A DNA stretch of 33,418 nt from positions 1 to 33,418 of the forward strand of contig JAFRXI010000012.1 in the NCBI GenBank assembly GCA_017437755.1, given 5' to 3'. Under the pieces are notes generated by a model, which was not told the origin of the DNA, did no database searches, and saw nothing but the letters and a program-made list of their open reading frames with translations. The DNA comes from Bacteroidales bacterium. Its GTDB lineage: Bacteria > Bacteroidota > Bacteroidia > Bacteroidales > UBA932. Below, in pieces: positions 1-10,410 of this stretch (position 1 is its first letter; each line of letters begins with the position of its first letter). A program made the translations under genes and the position numbers.

Positions 1-302
1 ACCAGGAGCTTGATGTTGTTCTCCTGGAAGAGGGAAAGGTTGAAATTCTCCTCGAAATCCTTGTCGGTGGGTTTGAAACGGCTCATCTGGAGATAGGAAC
101 CGCCCCTGTTGAAATATGCATCGGCCTTGAAGAAGTCGATGTCCTCGGTACGGGGATTCTTGGAGAATAGTCCAGAATAGCCTCCGTGGAGACCTATTAC
201 CCGGTATCCACCGGTGAGGAAAGTCTTGGCAACGCTGAAAACAACGGTGTTCATGCCCGGTGCAGGGCCGCCGCCGCAAAGGATGATGATGGAATCTTTC
301 AT
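1..302 (-). CDS. pfkA: 6-phosphofructokinase, N-terminal part (runs off left edge)
   Basis: Reading the minus strand from the ATG at 302 gives about 100 residues beginning MKDSIIILCGGGPAPGMNTV. The G-G-x-x-P-G-M-N glycine-rich loop near residues 10-18 is the N-terminal phosphoryl-donor (ATP or PPi) loop of the phosphofructokinase family, which phosphorylates fructose 6-phosphate to the 1,6-bisphosphate in glycolysis. A second glycine-rich segment (GLHGGYSGLF) follows at about residue 40, as expected of the fold. The rest lies outside the window, so it cannot be decided whether ATP or pyrophosphate is the donor; Bacteroidota often carry several PFK paralogs. The gene is divergent from ligA and has its own -7 element at 346-353. 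Confidence 0.85.
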   Translation of the reverse strand, partial: MKDSIIILCGGGPAPGMNTVVFSVAKTFLTGGYRVIGLHGGYSGLFSKNPRTEDIDFFKADAYFNRGGSYLQMSRFKPTDKDFEENFNLSLFQENNIKLL

Positions 303-345
303 GATATAAGTGTTGGATTTTAGCTGATTTTAGTCTAACCGGGTG

Positions 346-353
346 CAAAATTA
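346..353 (-). promoter_or_regulatory. -7 promoter element for pfkA
   Basis: The minus strand reads TAATTTTG, a full match to the Bacteroidota -7 consensus TAnnTTTG, placing the start of transcription about 40 nt before the pfkA ATG. No good -33 TTTG is seen at the usual distance; only TTTCG around 376-380. The 303-413 gap therefore holds two divergent promoters and nothing else recognisable. Confidence 0.5.
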
Positions 354-387
354 GCAGTTTCCGTGAAAATTTCCACGAAAAAAACAG

Positions 388-395
388 TAAATTTG
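388..395 (+). promoter_or_regulatory. -7 promoter element for the ligA operon
   Basis: TAAATTTG matches TAnnTTTG and lies 18 bp before the ligA ATG at 414, giving a short 5' leader of roughly 12-15 nt. The upstream -33 region is A/T-rich (AAATTT) without a clean TTTG. This is the only candidate promoter seen for the six-gene plus-strand operon. Confidence 0.5.
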
Positions 396-398
396 TGA

Positions 399-2518
<2,120 letters not shown>

Positions 2519-2519
<1 letters not shown>

Positions 2520-3559
2520 TGGGCAGGAGATTCAATATAGTCACCAGGACCAAGGCCAGGATCCGTATCGCCACCTACCGGATAAAGAGGGTGGTGAAGT
2601 TCCTGACTGTGGATATATGGAGCCTGAATATCAACGACTTGTCCCGCTGGAAGGCTCGTCTGATAAAGGATACCAAAACCATAATAGTAACCCTGAATAC
2701 CTTCTCGGAGCAGAAGATGGGTTTCCAGATCACCGCCCTCGCCTACCAGTGCATGATGTCGGTTGTGCCGGCACTCGCGATAGCGTTTTTCCTCACCAGC
2801 GGTGTGGGGCTTTCCGACAAGCTGGAGGAGTTCCTGTACGCCAACGTGAGTAACGAGGCTCTGATAGCCAGCCTGATGAATGCTGCCGACAACATCATCT
2901 CAACTGCGCAGTCGGGCTTCTTCGGGTTTGCGAGTATGGCAACCTTCCTCTGGATAGTCATCTGGATGATGATTTCGGTGACACGGGTTTTCAACAACGC
3001 CTGGAAGGTAACCAAGCAGAGGAATTTCTTCCGGCAGCTTGGGGCGGTGATCCTCATACTGATCCTCTCCCCCTTCGTCCTGCTGCTGTTTTTCTCGGGG
3101 TCCATCGTCTATACCCATGTACTGGACCTGGTGGTTCCCAATGTGGCTTTTTCCGAGAACATCAAGAGTTTTCTGGCCTGGGTGGTTTTCGCCGCAGCCG
3201 CGGTGATGATCATTTCGCTGATGTACAAGTATATACCTGCCTGCAGGGTGCATTACAGACATGCCTTGAAGGCCGCCATTATTTCCGGCCTGGCTTTCAC
3301 CCTGCTGCAGTACCTGTATCTGGAAACCCAGGTGATGGTGACAAAGCAGAGTGCGGTGTACGGAGTTCTCGCGGGTATCCCCCTGTTCATGATCTGGCTC
3401 AATTTCAGCTGGTCCATTATCATATACGGCGCGGAGCTTTCATACGGTTTCCAGACAGTGGAGCAGATGAAGATTACCACCGAGCAGCTTGACGAGGAGA
3501 TTACCACCGCCAGGAATGAGAAAAGGAACAAGAGACAAATGATAAAGGTGCGCAAATGA
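2519..3559 (+). CDS. yihY: YihY/BrkB family inner-membrane protein
   Basis: 346 residues with about six hydrophobic segments (roughly 70-95, 135-155, 175-198, 213-236, 250-270, 285-310) and a basic N-terminus and C-terminus. The segment QKMGFQITALAYQCMMSVVP and the late IPLFMIWLNFSW / IIIYGAELSYG blocks are hallmarks of the YihY/BrkB family, formerly called ribonuclease BN by mistake. The biochemical role of the family is not established. The start ATG shares bases with the ligA stop, and the stop TGA overlaps the ATG of the next gene (ATGA), so the gene is an integral part of the operon. The C-terminal 40 residues are charged and probably cytoplasmic. Confidence 0.9.
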
Positions 3560-5799
3560 GTTTTTCGGAGTTTACAAAAGAGGATTACGATCTGATTGAG
3601 AAGGAGTACGGTCTCCTCCGGGAATCCGCATCCCGCCGCTGCCGCGACGAGGGGGAACTTGCTGTGGTCCGGAAAGCGTTTGAGTTTGCCAACTCGGCGC
3701 ATGCGAACGTCCGCCGCCGCTCCGGAGAACCCTATATGCTGCATCCGATAGCCGTGGCGAGGATAGTGGTGGAGGACATCGGGCTGGGGTATAAATCCAT
3801 CTCGGCAGCCCTTCTCCACGATGTGGTTGAAGACACGGATTATTCCGTCGAAGACATCAGGGAGGCATTCGGCCCCAAGATCGCGTCGCTGGTGGAGGGA
3901 CTCACCAAGATCAAGGTGGTCCTGGATAACGAGGGCCGGAACAATCCCGGGGAACTGTATTCCCAGAGTGTCCAGGCCGAGAATTTCAAGCGGATACTGC
4001 TTACCCTCAACGACGATGTGAGGGTGGTCCTGATCAAGCTTGCCGACCGTCTCCACAACTGCCGCACCATCGAGTTCATGCCCGAGCACAAGAGGGACAA
4101 GATCCTGAGCGAGACGATGTTCATCTTCATCCCGCTGGCCCACCGGCTTGGACTTTACGCAATCAAGTCGGAAATGGAGAACATCTGGCTACGTTACAAG
4201 GAACCGGACGCCTACCGCGACATATGCTCCCTGCTGGAGGGGAAACGGGAAGACAAGGAAAGGGAGATCGACGAGTTCATAGCCCCCGTGGAAAAGGCCC
4301 TGACGGCCGCAGGATTCCGCTTCGAGATACGCAAGAGGGTGAAGTCGCCCTACTCCATCTGGAACAAGATGCAGAAGAAGCAGATTTCCTTCGACCAGGT
4401 TTACGACCTTTATGCGATAAGGATAATCTTCGATCCCGATACCTCTTCCAACGAGAACGAAAGGGACCAGTGCTATCATATATTCTCCATTATATCAGGT
4501 CTTTACAGGTATATGCCCGAGCGGCTGCGCGATTGGGTGAAGCACCCCAAGAGCAACGGGTACGAGGCGCTGCACTGCACCCTGCTGAGCCCTAAGGGGA
4601 CCTGGATAGAGGTCCAGATCCGCACCCGCAGGATGGATGATATAGCGGAAAAGGGCATCGCTGCCCACTGGGCGTACAAGCGCAGCGGCTACATAAGCGA
4701 GAACGACAGCGAAATGGAGAAGTGGCTCTCGCAGGTGAAGGATATCCTGGTGAATCCCGACGTGGGTGCCCTGGAACTGCTGGACATAATCCACAATGAC
4801 CTGACCGGGGCGGAGATAATAGTATTCACCCCCAAGGGAGACCAGAAGTCCATCATGAAAGGTGCCACGGCGCTGGATTTCGGTTATCTGATCCACACCG
4901 AGATAGGCAACAAGGCCATTGCAGCCAAGGTAAACATGAAGCTGGTGCCTCTTTCGTATGTGCTCAGCACCGGGGACCAGATTGAGATAATCACCGCCGA
5001 GGACCAGCATCCAAAGCGGGACTGGCTGCAGTTCCTCCAGACCAGGAGGGCCAGGAGCATAGTCACCGATTATTTCAAGAACGAACGCGAACAGACGGTG
5101 GCATTCGGCCGGAAGACGCTGGAAGAGCAGCTGTCCTCGCTGGGATACAAACTGGACGACAGCAGGCTCCATTCCCTTATCCAGGCCTACAATGCCCGCA
5201 ATGCGGACGATCTGTGCTACCGCATAGGAATTGGCCACATTAAGCTCGGAAACCTGCAGGACGTCCTCAAAAGGACCACTGAGGGCACTTCCAGGAGGCT
5301 TTTCTCGTTCCTGTTCGGAAGGGACCGTACCAAACAGCCCGGCGATGCTCCGGTTGAGGTACAGGACCTGGACGACCGCCGCTTTGTGATTGCGTCGTGC
5401 TGCCGTCCCATCCCCGGCGATCCCGTCATCGGATTCGTGTCGCAGGACGGGAAATCGGTCACAGTTCACAAGAAGAGCTGTCCCGTGGCCGGTGAGATCG
5501 CGGCTAAGCACGGTGACCGGGTCGTGGTCCCGGCATGGGAGATCCCGGCCGAGGAAAAGTCGTTCCTGGTAAGGATTTCCCTGAAGGGAATCGACCGCGT
5601 TGGCCTTCTGAACGAGATTTCCAGGTACATCTCCCTGGTGATGGGGGTGAATATGAGGAAACTCTCGCTGGGGGCCGAGGAGGGCATATTCGAGGGATAC
5701 ATCGACATTTACGTCAATTCCCGCGACGTGCTTGACAAAATGATGAAGAAACTTTCCCTCATCGACGGCATCCAGTCGGTGGTGAGAAGCGAGATTTAA
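3556..5799 (+). CDS. Bifunctional (p)ppGpp synthetase/hydrolase, RelA/SpoT family
   Basis: 747 residues, a long RSH protein that makes and degrades the alarmone (p)ppGpp. The N-terminal HD hydrolase domain keeps its metal ligands (H63, H88-D89, D164), so hydrolysis should be active. The synthetase domain keeps RVKSPYSIWNKM (261-272), YDLYAIRIIFD, and EVQIRT with E352. A TGS domain starts near 418, the zinc-binding region has the C615-C616 pair plus a later HKKSC cysteine, and an ACT domain ends the protein (about 668-745). Both catalytic halves look intact, so this is a bifunctional Rel/SpoT type rather than a synthetase-only RelA. It overlaps the preceding gene by 4 bp and is followed after 1 bp by the next gene. 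Confidence 0.95.
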   Translation: MSFSEFTKEDYDLIEKEYGLLRESASRRCRDEGELAVVRKAFEFANSAHANVRRRSGEPYMLHPIAVARIVVEDIGLGYKSISAALLHDVVEDTDYSVEDIREAFGPKIASLVEGLTKIKVVLDNEGRNNPGELYSQSVQAENFKRILLTLNDDVRVVLIKLADRLHNCRTIEFMPEHKRDKILSETMFIFIPLAHRLGLYAIKSEMENIWLRYKEPDAYRDICSLLEGKREDKEREIDEFIAPVEKALTAAGFRFEIRKRVKSPYSIWNKMQKKQISFDQVYDLYAIRIIFDPDTSSNENERDQCYHIFSIISGLYRYMPERLRDWVKHPKSNGYEALHCTLLSPKGTWIEVQIRTRRMDDIAEKGIAAHWAYKRSGYISENDSEMEKWLSQVKDILVNPDVGALELLDIIHNDLTGAEIIVFTPKGDQKSIMKGATALDFGYLIHTEIGNKAIAAKVNMKLVPLSYVLSTGDQIEIITAEDQHPKRDWLQFLQTRRARSIVTDYFKNEREQTVAFGRKTLEEQLSSLGYKLDDSRLHSLIQAYNARNADDLCYRIGIGHIKLGNLQDVLKRTTEGTSRRLFSFLFGRDRTKQPGDAPVEVQDLDDRRFVIASCCRPIPGDPVIGFVSQDGKSVTVHKKSCPVAGEIAAKHGDRVVVPAWEIPAEEKSFLVRISLKGIDRVGLLNEISRYISLVMGVNMRKLSLGAEEGIFEGYIDIYVNSRDVLDKMMKKLSLIDGIQSVVRSEI

Positions 5800-5800
5800 G

Positions 5801-7606
5801 ATGAAAAAGAAGAATCCATTCATAAAGTTCCTTCCCCTTGCGGGGGCCCTGGCGATGCTCTCCACGGTGATATTCCCGTGGGGATGCGCCAATACCACCA
5901 CCCCTCCCACAGGAGGTCCCAAGGACACCATTCCCCCGGTAATCAGGAAGTTGAGCCCCCTGCCCGGTGCCGTGAACGTGCCGGTTCACAAGACGCGCCT
6001 GGAGTTCACCTTCAATGAGTACGTGGTGGTCAAGGACATGAAGGCCATCTTCCTTTCCCCTCCCCTCGAGAAGGCCCCGCGCCACAAGATCAAGGGAAAG
6101 ACGCTGGTGGTCTTTTTTGAATCGGACCTTGCCGAGAACACCACCTATACCCTGGACCTTACGGGGGCGGTGGCCGACAATAACGAGGGAAACATGTTCC
6201 CGGGCTTTACCCTGGTGTTTTCCACCGGTCCCAGGATCGATTCGATGATGGTCACCGGGACGGTCCAGGACTGTAATACCCTTCTGCCGGTAAAGGGCGC
6301 CACGGTAATGTTTTACAAGGACGCCTCCGATTCGGCGGTATTCCTGTCGAGGCCTGTGGCTGCGGCAAAGACCGACGACTGGGGCTTCTTCTCCATCCGC
6401 AACATCCAGGATACGGTATACCGGGTCTACGCGATAAAGGACGAAAACGGCGACAACATGTACCAGCCCGACAACGAGAGGATAGCATTCCTGGACTCCA
6501 CTTTCAGGCCCTCGGTGGTTGTCAACGATTCCCTGCCCGAACTCATGAAGTACGACATGAAGGATACCGCCCTCTGCCTTGCCAGGCACAGCGAACTGGA
6601 ACTCAACCTTTTCCGTGAGAAGCCGTCCAAGCAGATGATAGTCAAGAAGGAAAGGGTCGGCGACAGGACCGCATACCTGACCTTCATGGCCCCCAATACC
6701 AAGATAAACTCCATGAGGATCAAGGGCCTGCCCAAGGAAAAGCTGATTTCGCAGTTCAATCTCCAGAAGGACAGCCTGGAGCTTTGGGTGAATGACCAGC
6801 GGAAGATGCCCGACACCCTTTTCCTCCTCCTGAACTACGACAAGACCGACACCCTGGGTAAACTCGTCCCTACCGACGAGACCGTGAAGCTCGCCCGCGA
6901 CAAGAAGGCCAAGGCCGCCGCGGCAAAGAGTTCCAGAAGGGACATGAAGCACGAGGACACCACCTGCGTGATAACCACTGTTGCCGAGGGGGAAACCATT
7001 GAACAGTACGGTTTTACACTTGAATTCAAGTATCCCGTCATTGAGGCGGCCTTTGACAGCCTGCAGTTCAGGAGCGTCAATCCCCGCCAGCAGGAGAAGA
7101 AGGGAGCATATACCGTAACAAGGGACAGCACCAACCTGAGGAAGTATACGGTGATGCCCAAGGAACAGCTTCTCCCCGGGTACGAGTATTTCCTGAAGAT
7201 CCCGTACCGCAAGTTCCGGGATATCAACGGGTTCTATAACGACAGTACCGAACTGAAGGTCTCCCTTCCCAACGACGAGAAGCTCAGTACCATGACGCTC
7301 AAGCTGTCGGGGGTGAAGAACAGGTACATCATAGACCTTCTGACTGAGAAGCGCGACAAGGTAATCCGTTCTTTCATAGTTGATTCCGACGGTCCGGTGG
7401 TATTCCCCTACCTCAAGGCGGGATCGTACTGCATCCGTTTCATAGAGGACTTGAGCCGCAATGGGATGGTGGATACGGGAAACCTGCTGGAAAGGCGTCA
7501 GCCTGAGAAGGTCAAGTTCTACAAACTTGACGACCAGTTCCTGATTAAGATTCCGGAGAGGGCGGAAATCGAGCAGGACGTGGACATGGAGGTACTGTTC
7601 AAATGA
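5801..7606 (+). CDS. Ig-like domain lipoprotein
   Basis: 601 residues. A basic N-terminus and hydrophobic stretch end in a lipobox-like FPWGC with lipidation candidate Cys29, followed by TTTPPTGGPKDTIPP. That PTGGPKD signature directly after the cysteine is typical of a Bacteroidota lipoprotein family that carries an Ig-like (SbsA/Big_5-type) domain, here at about 43-150. The rest is predicted beta-rich with no enzymatic motif; a lysine/alanine-rich linker lies near 365-380. The function of the family is not known. The gene starts 1 bp after rel/spoT and overlaps the next gene by 4 bp (ATGA), so it is co-transcribed with the stringent-response gene. Likely anchored in the outer membrane. Confidence 0.8.
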   Translation: MKKKNPFIKFLPLAGALAMLSTVIFPWGCANTTTPPTGGPKDTIPPVIRKLSPLPGAVNVPVHKTRLEFTFNEYVVVKDMKAIFLSPPLEKAPRHKIKGKTLVVFFESDLAENTTYTLDLTGAVADNNEGNMFPGFTLVFSTGPRIDSMMVTGTVQDCNTLLPVKGATVMFYKDASDSAVFLSRPVAAAKTDDWGFFSIRNIQDTVYRVYAIKDENGDNMYQPDNERIAFLDSTFRPSVVVNDSLPELMKYDMKDTALCLARHSELELNLFREKPSKQMIVKKERVGDRTAYLTFMAPNTKINSMRIKGLPKEKLISQFNLQKDSLELWVNDQRKMPDTLFLLLNYDKTDTLGKLVPTDETVKLARDKKAKAAAAKSSRRDMKHEDTTCVITTVAEGETIEQYGFTLEFKYPVIEAAFDSLQFRSVNPRQQEKKGAYTVTRDSTNLRKYTVMPKEQLLPGYEYFLKIPYRKFRDINGFYNDSTELKVSLPNDEKLSTMTLKLSGVKNRYIIDLLTEKRDKVIRSFIVDSDGPVVFPYLKAGSYCIRFIEDLSRNGMVDTGNLLERRQPEKVKFYKLDDQFLIKIPERAEIEQDVDMEVLFK

Positions 7607-8448
7607 GAAGGTTCCTGGTTTTGATTGCGGCGGCGCTCTTCATTGCGCCGCATGTGGCCGGGGCACAGGAAGGCCTTGTCCTGGATACCGTCGCCTTCCG
7701 TCTTCCGGAGGTGGTGACAGATGAGTACCTCGATACGGTGAATGTCCGTAAGAAGTTCATGCTCAACGACTACTGCATGGTGGGAGCCTGGGGTGGCGTG
7801 GTGCTCAACAATACCTTCTTCAATCCTACCCGGGAAACCACGTTCTTCCTCAATTATCCGGTTTGGGGCGTGTCGTTCACCATGTACGGCAAGATGTTCG
7901 GATTCATGCCCTATTTCGGTTTTGAAGCCGGTTTCCAGCATACATACGAAGGGTACAAGTTCAAGAAGAACAAGGAGACGGGTGCCATCGGCCATGTGGA
8001 AGGTGCCACCAAGGCGGTGATGCCTGTTCTGGAAGCCCAGTATCTGTCCGTTTTCCACTTTGAGATAGGTAATTACTTCAAGATTCAGGCAAAGGCCGGA
8101 ATATATGGCGGTTACCGCATGGGAATCACCCGTTCCGGCGACGAGTCCCAGATTGACGAGAGCATACTTACCTCTTTCAAGGATACTGACCGGAGGTTTA
8201 CCTACGGATTCGAGGGCGGCGCAGGCTTCGGCCTGGTATTCAGCCCCGTGGAGATCCATTTCAACGCCCTGGCAAAATGGAGCTGGGCCTCCTTTTACAA
8301 TCCCGACTACTACAGCCCGTACTATTACCGTTTTGCATATCCCCTTGACATAATGGTTACGATGGGAGTCTATTTCCAGCTTACAAGGAGGTATGGCGCA
8401 ACGCATAAACAGCTCAGGCAGAAAGCGAAAAGCCTTGTCTATGAATAA
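7603..8448 (+). CDS. Predicted outer-membrane beta-barrel protein, function unknown
   Basis: 281 residues with a signal peptide (MRRFLVLIAAALFIAPHVAG, cleavage probably after AGA-Q near residue 22). The mature part alternates aromatic and glycine residues in short strands (VWGVSFTMYGKMFGFMPYFG, FTYGFEGGAGFGLVF, PLDIMVTMGVYFQLTRR), as in small PorT-like or OmpA-like barrels of Bacteroidota. No specific family was recognised. Its ATG lies inside the stop region of the lipoprotein gene and its own stop overlaps the ispG start, so the pair of envelope proteins is embedded between rel/spoT and ispG. They may act together at the outer membrane, but this rests on gene order only. Confidence 0.7.
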   Translation: MRRFLVLIAAALFIAPHVAGAQEGLVLDTVAFRLPEVVTDEYLDTVNVRKKFMLNDYCMVGAWGGVVLNNTFFNPTRETTFFLNYPVWGVSFTMYGKMFGFMPYFGFEAGFQHTYEGYKFKKNKETGAIGHVEGATKAVMPVLEAQYLSVFHFEIGNYFKIQAKAGIYGGYRMGITRSGDESQIDESILTSFKDTDRRFTYGFEGGAGFGLVFSPVEIHFNALAKWSWASFYNPDYYSPYYYRFAYPLDIMVTMGVYFQLTRRYGATHKQLRQKAKSLVYE

Positions 8449-9766
8449 ATCCAACCTCAGGTGGGCGGTTGCCCGCGTGGGTGGCGTTTCCATCGGGAAG
8501 GGCCATCCGATAGTGGTGCAGACCATGTGCAACACCCATACTTCCGACGTCGGTAAAACCGTATCGCAGTGCCTTTCCCTGGCCGCGGCAGGGGCGGAAA
8601 TCATAAGGATAACCGTTCCCGGGCTCAGGGAGGTCGAGTGCATGAAGGAGATCCGTTCCTCCCTCAGGTCGCAGGGCTGCGACGTCCCCCTGGTGGCCGA
8701 CATACATTTCTCGTCGGAAACGGCGATAGCGGTTGCTCCCGTGGTGGAGAAGGTCAGGATCAATCCCGGCAATTTCCATAAGGACCATTCCAAGGCCAGG
8801 GAACAGTTCTCCAGGCTGCTGGACGTCTGTGCCGGATGCGGGACGGCAATCAGGATAGGCGTCAACCACGGTTCGCTGGGCGAATATATCACGTCTCTCT
8901 ACGGAAATACCCCGGAGGCAATGGCAGAGGCGGCGATGGAATGGCTCAGGATGTGCCTGGAAAAGGATTTCCTGAACGTTGTGGTGTCGCTCAAGTCCAG
9001 CAATACCAAGGTGATGGTTGAAGCTTACAGGGCGCTGGTAAGGATGATGGAAGCCGAGGGAACGATGTTTCCGCTCCACGTGGGGGTGACTGAGGCCGGA
9101 AACGGCGATTCCGGCAGGATAAAGTCCTGCGTGGGGATATCCGCGCTTCTTTCGGAAGGAATAGGAGATACCGTGAGGGTATCGCTTACCGAGGACCCGG
9201 TTGCTGAAATCCCGGTCGCCCGTTACCTTTCCGGCCGATACGGCGGAAAGGTCTCATCGTCAATGGTTTCGCTCCGCATGGAAGGCCGCAGGGCCGTGGC
9301 CGTGTACGATGCCCCTTCAAGGGAAAGGCTCCTGGAAGACATTTCGTGCGACTTTGGACGCAAGCTTCTGGACAGGGAGATTGACGAGGTCGAGTTCCAC
9401 GGACCGTTCGTGGAGGGAACATACCTTGCCGACGAACTGTTGCAGGCCGCCAGGAGGCGTTTCTACAAGCCGGAATACATCGCGTGCCCCGGATGCGGCA
9501 GGACCATGTACGACCTCCAGGAGACCTTTGCCGAGGTCAAGCGGAGGACGTCGCACCTCAAGGACGTGGTGATAGCCGTGATGGGCTGCATAGTAAACGG
9601 CCCTGGCGAGATGGCTGACGCCGACTGGGGATATGTAGGCGAAGGTAACCACAAGGTCTCGATCTATAAAGGAAAGACCCCGGTATTGAGGCATGTGCCC
9701 GATACCGAGGCCGTCGACCGTCTGGTTGAGATGATAGAGGAAGCTAGTCGCGAAGCTCGGCAATGA
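8441..9766 (+). CDS. ispG: (E)-4-hydroxy-3-methylbut-2-enyl-diphosphate synthase, compact form
   Basis: 441 residues from the ATG at 8441; an upstream ATG at 8393 is in frame but would overlap the previous gene by 56 bp and adds a non-conserved basic stretch, so it was rejected. IspG (GcpE) reduces MEcPP to HMBPP in the MEP isoprenoid pathway with a 4Fe-4S cluster. Visible are the TIM-barrel blocks VVQTMCNTHTSD, PLVADIHF, VRINPGN, IRIGVNHGSLG, GVTEAG and GIGDTVRVSLTEDP. The C-terminal cluster domain has CPGCGRT (C349, C352) and GCIVNGPGE (C383, E390). Between barrel and cluster domain there are only about 80 residues, where Bacteroidota IspG usually carries a far longer A* domain. The gene overlaps the 3' end of psd on the other strand by 23 bp. 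Confidence 0.95.
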   Translation: MNKSNLRWAVARVGGVSIGKGHPIVVQTMCNTHTSDVGKTVSQCLSLAAAGAEIIRITVPGLREVECMKEIRSSLRSQGCDVPLVADIHFSSETAIAVAPVVEKVRINPGNFHKDHSKAREQFSRLLDVCAGCGTAIRIGVNHGSLGEYITSLYGNTPEAMAEAAMEWLRMCLEKDFLNVVVSLKSSNTKVMVEAYRALVRMMEAEGTMFPLHVGVTEAGNGDSGRIKSCVGISALLSEGIGDTVRVSLTEDPVAEIPVARYLSGRYGGKVSSSMVSLRMEGRRAVAVYDAPSRERLLEDISCDFGRKLLDREIDEVEFHGPFVEGTYLADELLQAARRRFYKPEYIACPGCGRTMYDLQETFAEVKRRTSHLKDVVIAVMGCIVNGPGEMADADWGYVGEGNHKVSIYKGKTPVLRHVPDTEAVDRLVEMIEEASREARQ

Positions 9767-10406
9767 CCGATTCCACCGCCCTTACCTTGTCGCCAACCTT
9801 TACCTTTATGTCAGCGTTGAGCGGCAGGTAGAGGTCTATCCTTGACCCGAACTTGATCACTCCGCACTGCTCTCCCCTGTTCTCCAGGTTACCCGGAACG
9901 GAATAGCATACGATCCGCCTTGCAAAGGTACCTGCGATCTGCTTGAAGAAGACTTCGCCGTGAGCATTCCTGAGGCAGCTGGAGGCGTGCTCGTTCAGCT
10001 CCGAAGACTTGGGCAGGAAAGCAAGGAGATATTTCCCCGGGTGATACTTGTAATAGCTGACCTGACCGGTTATGGGCCAGAAATTACAGTGTACGTCAAA
10101 GAAGTCCATATATACCGAGACCTGGATACATTTTTTCTTAAGGTATTCATTCTCAAATGCTTCTTCCACTATAACGACCTTCCCGTCGCATACCGAGGTC
10201 ACGAGGTTGTCGCCTTCGGGAATGGTCCGTCGGGGGATGCGGAAGAACCATGTGATGAAAACCATGAATACCACCAGGGCCACGGCTATCGGAATGGATA
10301 CCCACAGCGAGCGGATGAAATGGGCCGTGCACCATATCAGGAGGGCGCATATGCACCAGGCCAGGAGGATGGTTCCGTAGGAATCCTTGTCAATTCTGAT
10401 GTCCAT
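9744..10406 (-). CDS. psd: Phosphatidylserine decarboxylase family protein
   Basis: 220 residues from the ATG at 10406; a longer frame reaches 10475 but would run into cdsA, and the first well-conserved stretch is MDIRIDKDSYGTI. Two hydrophobic segments (about 11-28 and 36-55) anchor it in the membrane. The short form of the family is recognised by FRIPRR, VYMDFFDVHCN, and the self-cleavage site FGSRID, where Ser188 would become the pyruvoyl group after G187-S188 scission. It converts phosphatidylserine to phosphatidylethanolamine. It follows cdsA by 4 bp, so the operon supplies CDP-diacylglycerol and the last PE step; the phosphatidylserine synthase must lie elsewhere. The last 23 bp overlap ispG on the opposite strand. 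Confidence 0.92.
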   Translation of the reverse strand: MDIRIDKDSYGTILLAWCICALLIWCTAHFIRSLWVSIPIAVALVVFMVFITWFFRIPRRTIPEGDNLVTSVCDGKVVIVEEAFENEYLKKKCIQVSVYMDFFDVHCNFWPITGQVSYYKYHPGKYLLAFLPKSSELNEHASSCLRNAHGEVFFKQIAGTFARRIVCYSVPGNLENRGEQCGVIKFGSRIDLYLPLNADIKVKVGDKVRAVESVIAELRD

Positions 10407-10410
10407 AGGG

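Noticed and set aside
4495-5931. 478-codon minus-strand open frame opposite rel/spoT, and similar long frames at 5759-6952 and 7519-8892
   Set aside because: They lie antisense to well-recognised genes, cross gene boundaries and show no domain-like sequence; a side effect of GC-rich codon use.
8393-8440. Upstream in-frame ATG for ispG
   Set aside because: It would add 16 basic residues not seen in the family and overlap the preceding gene by 56 bp; the ATG at 8441 gives a normal short overlap.
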